Positions 42,331 to 49,048 of a stretch of DNA of 64,000 bases are shown here, in pieces. Positions within the stretch are counted from its first letter, which is position 1; the number at the start of each line of letters is the position of its first letter. Origin of the DNA: CAIZQW01 sp942493055 (GTDB lineage Bacteria > Verrucomicrobiota > Kiritimatiellia > RFP12 > UBA1067); assembly GCA_942493055.1 (NCBI GenBank), contig OW818680.1, positions 4,650,001-4,714,000 on the forward strand, read 5' to 3'. The translations under genes and the position numbers were made by a program. The notes under the pieces were generated by a model. The model worked only from the letters and a program-made list of their open reading frames with translations, did no database searches and was not told the DNA's origin.

Positions 42331-43742
42331 TTGTCTTTCAGGGCTCCTTTAAACTTCGCATCGATGTCAAACTTGTGCTTGCCCCGACTGGCGGAAGGAC
42401 CTGTGAGGGTGACGGTCTCAAACAGAGGATTTTCCGTGATGGCATCCTTGTAGGCGTAGACCAAGGAGGGCTCATCCGCATCCCCGTTGATTTTGATGCC
42501 TTCATCCTTCTTGTAGGTGAAGCCGGCCAGGGTGATGCCCTGCGGCAGGGCTTCAGAGACAATGCGCAACATCTCAAGCGAGGAGTGGGTGCGATCCATG
42601 TACGACTCAATGAGATTGACGCGGGCGCGCGTGTCGGCAACCTGCTTATAGGCTCTCTCATGTGCCTTGGCAAAAGCTTTTGAGCGGTCTGTCCTGAATT
42701 TGTAGTAGCGCGGTGCGCCAAACAGCCAACCCATGATCACGAGCCAGATCGTCATGGCGATCGCGATGCCCGTGTAGACCTGCTTGGCTATCTTCGCTTC
42801 ACGGATTTCGTTGCGCCAGAGCGCGGGTGTTAAATCCATGGAGGCGTTTTCGCGCGTCCGCAAGGCCACACCCTCGACCCCGCCGTCTTCATGCGGCGGC
42901 GTATGATGGTGGACCGGGGCGTCGAGCAATTTCTGAATGCGGCTGTCGCGTTCGGCGTCCGGCGGATTATTGGAGACGATCAGGACTTCAGACGCGAGGC
43001 AGGCGCCGGCTTCAAGCTCCGCGCTCATAAACGACAGGGTGATTTCGCGGATGAGTGAATCAATGTCCTGCTGGATGCCCATCCCGCGGATCAGCACGGG
43101 GATTCCATGGTCAATCACGATCATGTCCCAGCCGTCGTCCAGGTCCATCAGGACGACGCGTCGTCCCGGACGTGTCAATTGAAGGGGTGCGCACAAGGCA
43201 CGGAACCAGCCAAGGCCGGAAATATCTGTCCGTGTGACATGGAGTTTCGAGAGACGGAGCGCGGCGCCGATGTCATCAAAGGTGATGGCGGGCATGGCTG
43301 CGCAGAGCACCCAGATTTCCGTGTCCGTCTCAGCAAGGACTTCATGGCTGATGGTCAGTTCCTCGCCTCCGAAGGGCGACAGCTTATCCATTTGAAGCGA
43401 GACGGCATCGGCAAGGTCGTTCCGCATCTCCGCCGGAAACTTCATGACCTGCACGAGCAGCCGCGAGAGCGGAAGGGAGAGGACGACGTTTCGCACATGC
43501 GTGGCCGAGCGCGCTTCGCGCACGGCGCGGGCCAGCGGCTTGTCGGCGTCCACAACTTCACCGGCTTCCGTAGCAGGTGCTTCAGCGGCTTCGCCCCCCT
43601 GGGGCGCTTCGGCTGTTCCGTCGACAATCGGCCATACGCCACTGTCGACCTTGTTCCAGCCTTCACGGCCACGGCTGACAAAGCGCACACCGCGCAGCAG
43701 TGTGCGTTCAAACGCCCAGACTATAAATTCGTTTTGGTTCAT
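42327..43742 (-). CDS. GspL/PilM-PilN-like platform protein
   Basis: The 471-residue protein begins with a cytoplasmic actin-like part (FIVWAFERTLLRGVRF, LSLPLSRLLVQVMKFPAEM, VVLMDLDDGWDMIVIDHG), as in PilM and the N-domain of GspL. A membrane helix near residue 335 (IAIAMTIWLVIMGWLFG) and a PilN-like periplasmic region follow (ALPQGITLAGFTYKKDEGIK). It links the GspE ATPase to the pseudopilus machinery. It begins 29 bp after the gspK stop; that spacer is entirely a hairpin. The stop overlaps the gspM start. Confidence 0.75.
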   Translation of the reverse strand: MNQNEFIVWAFERTLLRGVRFVSRGREGWNKVDSGVWPIVDGTAEAPQGGEAAEAPATEAGEVVDADKPLARAVREARSATHVRNVVLSLPLSRLLVQVMKFPAEMRNDLADAVSLQMDKLSPFGGEELTISHEVLAETDTEIWVLCAAMPAITFDDIGAALRLSKLHVTRTDISGLGWFRALCAPLQLTRPGRRVVLMDLDDGWDMIVIDHGIPVLIRGMGIQQDIDSLIREITLSFMSAELEAGACLASEVLIVSNNPPDAERDSRIQKLLDAPVHHHTPPHEDGGVEGVALRTRENASMDLTPALWRNEIREAKIAKQVYTGIAIAMTIWLVIMGWLFGAPRYYKFRTDRSKAFAKAHERAYKQVADTRARVNLIESYMDRTHSSLEMLRIVSEALPQGITLAGFTYKKDEGIKINGDADEPSLVYAYKDAITENPLFETVTLTGPSASRGKHKFDIDAKFKGALKDK

Positions 43743-43751
43743 ATCGTGGAC

Positions 43752-43771
43752 GGGCTTGATTCATCAAGCCC
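43752..43771 (-). repeat. Hairpin module in the gspK-gspL spacer
   Basis: GGGCTTGA (43752-43759) and TCAAGCCC (43764-43771) form an 8-bp stem with a 4-nt loop. On the coding strand it opens TAGGGGC, whose TAG is the gspK stop. The same opening starts the hairpins after gspF. Confidence 0.75.
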
Positions 43772-45118
43772 CTACGGATCCTCTCTCCATCTCAAATAAC
43801 GCACCTTCTCGCCATTCAGTTCAGCAATCGCGACAATATGATGAGAAATACCTGCTGACCTGCCCTCGATATTCAGTCGAAACACCGATGAATTCACCGT
43901 GATGAACTGTTGTACGGAGGTAGGTATACCAGGCACCCTTGACATAAAGTCCCCGACGGACTTGAATGAAAAATCTTCCTCTTCGTCTCCAGTCCCTGTC
44001 GGATTCTTGCTGCCTGTGGAACTCTTGCTGCTCGTGGTATTCTTGCTGCTCGTGGAACTCTTGCCGCCGGTGGCACTCGTGCTGCTCGAACGTGACATGC
44101 CACCCATGCCGCGCCCTTCCCGCTCCTCGATAATAGCTCCGGCTGTGATATCGTCCATGTCCGGAATCGTCATCAATACCTCTCTGGGTGCAGCATTGAC
44201 GTTTATCTTACCATCTCCGTACGTGGTAAACAATTCCTTTATGCCTCGAACGACGATTTGTTGATCCGGGCGTTTTTCTTCCGGATTCAGGATGCCGCCG
44301 TCAAGGATGGCTGGAACAAAGCCTTTGATGAGGCGCAGCTCGTCAATGGTGTCAATGGGGCCGTTCCGCGCGGTGTAGGGGATACGGGGTTCGCGTGTTT
44401 TAGGGTCCTCTTCGAGCTTGTAGTATTCATCTTCTGCGCCATTGCGGCCTGAAATCGTGCTGTCCATATCGGTCCAGTCGTTCCAGCAGTCAATCATGTC
44501 CGGGATCATCTCTTCGGGTACGCCTGCGGTCTCGAAGATTTGTTCCCAGACAAGGTCGTACTGGCTGGGCGCCTGACTTGTGTTTTGCTTGTTGGCCGCT
44601 GCCCCGCCACCCTGTGCGCTGTTGCAGAGCTTGTTGATGTTCCACCGGGATTGTTCCGGAATGATTTCGATGTGGATGATCCCATCGCCTAGAGGTTCAT
44701 CGATGATGGCGGTCTGGCCGCGCTTGATGCGCAGGGCCGGTGCCTTCCAGCGGTCCTCCTCTGCTGTCGTAACCGATGTTGCACTGACATTGCGCTGTTT
44801 TTCAAGGAGCATCTCGGCAATCGCGATGCCGGATTGCGTAAGGTAGTTGACGCGCTGCCGCTGCCGGACGTAGGTTGCGATGCGCCCCTCCAGGATGGCG
44901 TCAAAGGAGAACGAGAGCACGAGGATGCTCAGCAAAGCCACAGTCCAGATCGCGATAATCAGCGCGGAGCCGGAACGTGGACGGGGGGAGGATGCGGAAG
45001 AAGTCGAGCGAAGCGAACGAATCGGAAGAATCGAATGGATCGACCGAATCGATTCTCTCGAAGCTTCCGCGTCTCTCGCGTCTCTCGAAAACTCAAACTG
45101 TGTTATGAGGCTTATCAT
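43772..45118 (-). CDS. gspK: Minor pseudopilin GspK with long leader
   Basis: The 448-residue protein has the GspK prepilin segment SALIIAIWTVALLSILVLSF followed by the globular domain (YLTQSGIAIAEMLLEKQ, INVNAAPREVL). GspK sits at the tip of the pseudopilus with I and J. The ATG at 45118 overlaps the gspJ stop (ATGA), so this start is probably used; it gives a leader of 50 residues before SALII, against 6-30 in most prepilins. Much of the leader is encoded by a GAATCGA-type repeat. A low-complexity Ser/Gly/Lys stretch (TGGKSSTSSKNTTSSKSSTG) lies in the C-terminal half. Confidence 0.88.
   Translation of the reverse strand: MISLITQFEFSRDARDAEASRESIRSIHSILPIRSLRSTSSASSPRPRSGSALIIAIWTVALLSILVLSFSFDAILEGRIATYVRQRQRVNYLTQSGIAIAEMLLEKQRNVSATSVTTAEEDRWKAPALRIKRGQTAIIDEPLGDGIIHIEIIPEQSRWNINKLCNSAQGGGAAANKQNTSQAPSQYDLVWEQIFETAGVPEEMIPDMIDCWNDWTDMDSTISGRNGAEDEYYKLEEDPKTREPRIPYTARNGPIDTIDELRLIKGFVPAILDGGILNPEEKRPDQQIVVRGIKELFTTYGDGKINVNAAPREVLMTIPDMDDITAGAIIEEREGRGMGGMSRSSSTSATGGKSSTSSKNTTSSKSSTGSKNPTGTGDEEEDFSFKSVGDFMSRVPGIPTSVQQFITVNSSVFRLNIEGRSAGISHHIVAIAELNGEKVRYLRWREDP
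45003..45071 (-). repeat. GAATCGA-type repeat in the gspK leader
   Basis: On the plus strand the units read AACGAATCGGAAGAATCGAA, TGGATCGACCGAATCGATTC and TCTCGAAGC. They encode the RESIRSIHSILPIRSLRST part of the leader. The related string near 28453-28520 lies at the start of the DUF2585 gene. Confidence 0.65.
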
Positions 45119-46164
45119 TTAGTCGGTCGCGGTATTTTGGGGGTTGTCGACCCAATGGGGGCGATGGTGGGAGGAGGTTGTCCACCGGTGCCTCGGTTAT
45201 TTCCACCAGTGCCTCGGTTATTGCCTCCGGTACCGCCGCGCGTATTCTGATTCTTTGTGGTGGAGGTCTGCTTGCCCTTGTCGTTGCTGACGGGGTTGAG
45301 GGAGAGTTCGGACATGGGGATCTCGATGATGCGCTTGATCTCAAGCGGATCTTCGCCTTCTTTCAAGGGTTCCATGTAGAGGGTGAGTTCAACGGCCTTG
45401 GGGATGCTGTTTGAAAATTTCCACTCATCCTGCCAGTTGGGCAAATCGTTCTTCTTGGGTTGCGTTTTGTCAAGGACCCTGCAGTTCATCCCGATCACGC
45501 GCGGCGCGAGGATAAAGTCTGTGACCTCTTCCTCGGGCTTGAAATCTTCAAGTTGGAGATCAATGCGCCAAGCCCTGAGCGCAAGGCCTTTCTCGTCGTC
45601 GCCGTTCCGGCCGCCCTCAAAAACAGAGAGTGAGATGCGATGGGGGGATTCCGCGAACCCGCACTCTTCGCCGACGAGCGCAGGCCCCATCTTGACCCAG
45701 CTGATCGAGTCGCGCGCGGTTTCGTCGTCACCGTCGCTGATCAGCGAGAAGCCGTATTTGTAGTCTTGCTTGCCCAAGTCCGGATAGTAGGCGGAACGGA
45801 GCCCTGAGACAACCTGGTCAATCACGTAGTCAGCTTGCCCCATGGTGTTCGACATCTCCTGCCCGGCGCGCCAGCTTTGAACAATCGCATCAAAACTGAA
45901 GAACGAAATCAGCATCATCACGGAAAGGATCGAAATCGCCATGACGATTTCAACGAGTGTGAAGCCGCGGCGCGGGGAGGAGGATGCACGGGAATGTTGG
46001 AATGATGGAATGGTGGAATGATGGAATGTTGGAATATTGGAATGATGGAATGTTGGGGGAATCGAATATCGGCTCTGGGAGGGGCACGCGTCTGCGTGCC
46101 TAGGACGAGCAGACGCTCGTCCCTCCCAAGAGTGCCTTCTTCCAGTATTCCAAAATTCCAACAT
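45115..46164 (-). CDS. gspJ: Minor pseudopilin GspJ with repeat-encoded leader
   Basis: The prepilin segment GFTLVEIVMAISILSVMMLI is clear, followed by a GspJ-like globular domain (SWRAGQEMSNTMGQADYVIDQV). The C-terminal tail is Thr/Gly/Asn-rich (GGTGGNNRGTGGNNRGTGG). I start it at the ATG at 46164, which has AGAAGGA 8 nt upstream; the next upstream ATG (46218) overlaps gspI. No in-frame start exists between the repeat and RRGFTL, so the leader is 67 residues (85 from 46218), nearly all encoded by a composite TGGAAT repeat (SIPPTFHHSNIPTFHHSTIP). Normal leaders are 6-30 residues. Confidence 0.85.
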   Translation of the reverse strand: MLEFWNTGRRHSWEGRASARPRHADACPSQSRYSIPPTFHHSNIPTFHHSTIPSFQHSRASSSPRRGFTLVEIVMAISILSVMMLISFFSFDAIVQSWRAGQEMSNTMGQADYVIDQVVSGLRSAYYPDLGKQDYKYGFSLISDGDDETARDSISWVKMGPALVGEECGFAESPHRISLSVFEGGRNGDDEKGLALRAWRIDLQLEDFKPEEEVTDFILAPRVIGMNCRVLDKTQPKKNDLPNWQDEWKFSNSIPKAVELTLYMEPLKEGEDPLEIKRIIEIPMSELSLNPVSNDKGKQTSTTKNQNTRGGTGGNNRGTGGNNRGTGGQPPPTIAPIGSTTPKIPRPTK

Positions 46165-46180
46165 TCCATTATTCCTTCTG
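45990..46180 (-). repeat. Composite TGGAAT element inside gspJ
   Basis: Left arm about 45990-46056 (tandem TGGAATG units) and right arm 46141-46180 (inverted units ending ATTCCTTCTG). Between them GGCACGC-GTCT-GCGTGCC and GGACGAGC-AGAC-GCTCGTCC hairpins are framed by GGGAGGG and CCCTCCC. The design matches 12870-13077, and one hairpin recurs at 2973-2992. The element carries the ribosome-binding site and ATG that gspJ appears to use. Confidence 0.8.
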
Positions 46181-46627
46181 TTACTTCTTCTTCGGTGCAT
46201 TCTTTGTTTGTCTGACATAGCGAATCAGCTCTTCACGGTCATCTTCGTCCGTACCCCAGGAGACAACGGAACGGACAATAAAGAGGCCGTCATCTACTTG
46301 GTTCATCTCCAGTTCCCGCTCATCAACGGTGCGCTCAAAGGTGTAGCGCTCCAAAATCTCCAGCATTTGAGGGCTGGGGTCTTCAAGGAGTTCCACACAG
46401 CTCATCGACTCGACCGGAAGATCATTCTCGACATCGGTCGTGGCCTCGATCGGAAACTTGAGATCCACGAGCGAAAAGATGTATTGGGTCTCCTGAAACT
46501 GCTTGGCAAGGGTCATCATTTTTGCGCAGTTGCCGACGCCTGTCAGCAAAACCATGATCCCGGTTGCCAGGATCATCGTGGCAATCAGAATCTCAATGAG
46601 CGTAAATCCTGCGCGGCTCTTTCTCAT
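46181..46627 (-). CDS. gspI: Minor pseudopilin GspI
   Basis: The 148-residue prepilin has a short leader (MRKSRAG) and the cleavage/helix segment FTLIEILIATMILATGIMVL with the +5 Glu. The rest (ILERYTFERTVDERELEMNQ) fits a small GspI/GspV domain. It would form part of the pseudopilus tip with J and K. Its ATG overlaps the gspH stop by 4 bp. The 3' end meets the composite repeat that runs into gspJ. Confidence 0.82.
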   Translation of the reverse strand: MRKSRAGFTLIEILIATMILATGIMVLLTGVGNCAKMMTLAKQFQETQYIFSLVDLKFPIEATTDVENDLPVESMSCVELLEDPSPQMLEILERYTFERTVDERELEMNQVDDGLFIVRSVVSWGTDEDDREELIRYVRQTKNAPKKK

Positions 46628-47313
46628 TCTTTTTCTTTTTCGTCCTCTTCAATTTTGGCCACACCCAGACGGTCGATGATGATGTTCAGCGTATAGCCAT
46701 CGGCGCCCTCTCCGTCTCCGGAAATCTGGACGCGGTAGGGGCGGCAGGTCCCGTTGCTGCGATAAAGGATCTGCGTTTGCGATGAAACCTCTTCCAACTC
46801 ATTGGTGACGCTGCTCTCCTCTGCCGCAAAGGCAACACGCATCCGTGAATGCCAGCCATCGTCAATCACATCCTCGTATCCGGCAAAGGTGATCTTCACC
46901 TGCTCGTTTTTCTGTTCGGCTGCGATATCCGCCATGCTATACCCCGCGCCACCCACCGACTCAGCCGCCTCCAGCTCTGCCGCTGCTGCGGCCTCTGCAT
47001 CGGCAAGCGTGTTCGTCGTTGCGAAGGCCTTTGCAGAGACAAGGCTCTCGGTCGCCGCTGCCATTGCAAAGGGTTTTACGCGCAACTCCCCGCTCTCCGT
47101 AAAGGAAAACTGCATGGGCTTTTGATACAACACCGCCATGGTGCGCGCATAGCGGGAGAGCTGAACAAAGCCCCGCGCTGCGCTGCGCACGTGAGCGGCC
47201 TCCGAGCCACCGGCAACGGATGTCGTGATGAGCGCGGCCATGATGCCGAAAATCACCAAGACAATCAGGAGCTCAATGAGCGTGAAGCCACGTCTATAGG
47301 AGGTGATGGTCAT
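46624..47313 (-). CDS. gspH: Pseudopilin GspH
   Basis: The 229-residue prepilin has leader MTITSYRRG and segment FTLIELLIVLVIFGIMAALI. The GspH/FimT-type domain follows (VRSAARGFVQLSRYARTMAV, LYQKPMQFSFTESGELRV). An Ala/Glu-rich stretch (ADAEAAAAAELEAAESVGGA) is an unusual insertion. It lies 16 bp after gspG and overlaps gspI by 4 bp. Confidence 0.85.
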   Translation of the reverse strand: MTITSYRRGFTLIELLIVLVIFGIMAALITTSVAGGSEAAHVRSAARGFVQLSRYARTMAVLYQKPMQFSFTESGELRVKPFAMAAATESLVSAKAFATTNTLADAEAAAAAELEAAESVGGAGYSMADIAAEQKNEQVKITFAGYEDVIDDGWHSRMRVAFAAEESSVTNELEEVSSQTQILYRSNGTCRPYRVQISGDGEGADGYTLNIIIDRLGVAKIEEDEKEKE

Positions 47314-47329
47314 TGTTGCCTAAACGCAA

Positions 47330-47734
47330 TTAGTTCGTCAGATCGTCTTCGCCGCCGAATTCGCCGTCAGGGCCGGCTGAGGTGATCTTGATCTTCTTGC
47401 CGCTCTTTGTGAACTGGAACTGGGTGCCCCAGGCATCTGTGATGTTCCCTTCTTTGAGCAACCCCGGCTTCTCGTCTGTGCCCGCGGTCAAGTCTTCAAT
47501 GGTGTTCGGGAACTTGCCGTTATGCTGCATGGAATAGATCTGCGCGGCCTTTTCAATCTCCGCGATACTGGTGCGGGTCGCCGTGACACGCGCCGTCTCG
47601 ATGTGCTGCATCACGTTCTGGACAGCGACAGCTGCCAAGATGCCCAGGATGGTGATCACCACCAACAGTTCGACGAGTGTAAAACCACTACGGCGGTTGC
47701 GCTTCTGTTCTTGTTCGTTGTGTTTGTTGTTCAT
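47330..47734 (-). CDS. gspG: Major pseudopilin GspG
   Basis: The 134-residue prepilin has an 18-residue leader ending in G, then FTLVELLVVITILGILAAVA and the GspG domain with YSMQHNGKFPNTIEDL, a DAWGTQFQF strand and the calcium-binding end SAGPDGEFGGEDDL. GspG polymerises into the pseudopilus that pushes substrates through GspD. The start at 47734 has AAGGAAAAA upstream; the ATG at 47755 would include repeat DNA. The 60-bp spacer from gspF is filled by two hairpins. Confidence 0.93.
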   Translation of the reverse strand: MNNKHNEQEQKRNRRSGFTLVELLVVITILGILAAVAVQNVMQHIETARVTATRTSIAEIEKAAQIYSMQHNGKFPNTIEDLTAGTDEKPGLLKEGNITDAWGTQFQFTKSGKKIKITSAGPDGEFGGEDDLTN

Positions 47735-47745
47735 TTTTTCCTTTC

Positions 47746-47794
47746 GGGCAGACACGGGGGTCTGCCCCTGCAGGGCCGGCTCGGAGACCGGCCC
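47746..47794 (-). repeat. Two hairpin modules between gspF and gspG
   Basis: GGGCAGAC (47746-47753) pairs with GTCTGCCC (47760-47767), and GGGCCGG (47773-47779) pairs with CCGGCCC (47788-47794). On the coding strand the array opens TAGGGGC, whose TAG is the gspF stop, exactly as after gspK. The CTCGGAGA loop recalls GGGTCGGAGACCC at about 8870-8885. Confidence 0.75.
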
Positions 47795-49039
47795 CTACTT
47801 TGCTCCTATTGCGGATGTGACTTTGAAAACGGCCATCAGGATACTGATTGCCACGAAACCAACCACGCCGCCGATCACGATGATCAGGATGGGCTCAAGC
47901 GCGTTGGTGAAAATCTTGATGTTGCGGTCCATCTCTGTTTCATAACGGCGTCCGATATGCCCCAGCGAACTGGGCATGTCGCCGGACTGTTCGCCGACCG
48001 AGAGCATGTCCGTCATCATCTTGGGGAATACCGCGCTCGCTGCGAGCGGGCCTGAAATGCTGGTGCCGTCTGTGACGCGCTGGCGCGCATTGCGCAGGGC
48101 CCCTGCAATGACTTCGTTGCCGCAGGTCTCCTCCGCGATCCGTAAGGCCTGCAAGACATTCACGCCGTTGGCCAGCAGGGTCTTCATGGTGTAGGCCAGG
48201 GATGAAAAAGCGCCGCACGCAATGATGCCTTTGATGAGCGGGGTACGCAGCTTGAGGCCATCCAGCTTGAAACGGCCTTCGGGTGTTTTGATGTAACGCT
48301 TCAGCATCACGGCGCCTGCGATGGCGGCGAAGAGCAGGAAGATGCCATACTTTAACAGGAAGTCGCTGGTGCCCATCAGGATGCGTGTCGGCAAGGGGAG
48401 CGCCTGATCCATGCTTTCAAAGATCTTCTTGAATTGGGGCAGCACCTTGACCATGGTGAAGATGACGGTGACAACGCCGAGAATCAACACGACAATCGGG
48501 TAGGTCATCGCGGACTTGATTTTGGACTTCATGCTCTCGCTGCGTTCATAATGCTCCACGAGACGGCGTAAAATTTCGATCATGGCGCCTGAGGCTTCAC
48601 CGGCCCTGATCATGTTGCCGTAGAGCGCAGGAAAGGTGTCAGGATGCGCCGTGACAGCATCGGAGAGCTGTTCGCCGCGGATAATGCGATCCCGCAGATC
48701 CCCTGCAATGATGTTTTGAGCGGAGTCAGGTTCGCCTTGGCTGGCCAGGCAGTTGAGTGCCGCGCCGAGCGTCATCCCGGCTTCAATCAAGTCTGCCAAT
48801 TCAGAGGTGAAGAGCAAGACCTCCATGGTCTTCATCCGCGGCTTCGCGTTCCCGATTTTCAGCTTCCAGATCGAGGTGCTCTTCTGTTTGGTCTTGGCCG
48901 ACTTTGTCTCGACAACGGAAATCGGACGATAGCCGAGTTTCTCAACAGCCACCATGGCCCCGCGACGGTCCGAAGCATCTACGGTGCCTTCGAACTTGCG
49001 GCCGTCCTTGGTCATTGCTTTGTAGTTAAAGGTTGCCAT
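47795..49039 (-). CDS. gspF: Type II secretion platform protein GspF
   Basis: The 414-residue inner-membrane protein has two GspF domains (about 70-195 and 270-400) and three membrane helices (TYPIVVLILGVVTVIFTMVK, GIFLLFAAIAGAVML, IIVIGGVVGFVAISILMAVF). FTSELADLIEAGMTLGAALN and LLANGVNVLQALRIAEETCG are typical. It starts 9 bp after the gspE stop. It couples the ATPase to pseudopilus assembly. Confidence 0.93.
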   Translation of the reverse strand: MATFNYKAMTKDGRKFEGTVDASDRRGAMVAVEKLGYRPISVVETKSAKTKQKSTSIWKLKIGNAKPRMKTMEVLLFTSELADLIEAGMTLGAALNCLASQGEPDSAQNIIAGDLRDRIIRGEQLSDAVTAHPDTFPALYGNMIRAGEASGAMIEILRRLVEHYERSESMKSKIKSAMTYPIVVLILGVVTVIFTMVKVLPQFKKIFESMDQALPLPTRILMGTSDFLLKYGIFLLFAAIAGAVMLKRYIKTPEGRFKLDGLKLRTPLIKGIIACGAFSSLAYTMKTLLANGVNVLQALRIAEETCGNEVIAGALRNARQRVTDGTSISGPLAASAVFPKMMTDMLSVGEQSGDMPSSLGHIGRRYETEMDRNIKIFTNALEPILIIVIGGVVGFVAISILMAVFKVTSAIGAK

Positions 49040-49048
49040 ATCGTTTCT

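Noticed and set aside
45990..46180. Tandem TGGAAT units as a CRISPR array
   Set aside because: Units are about 8-10 bp, degenerate and contiguous, with no fixed-length unique spacers and no cas genes.
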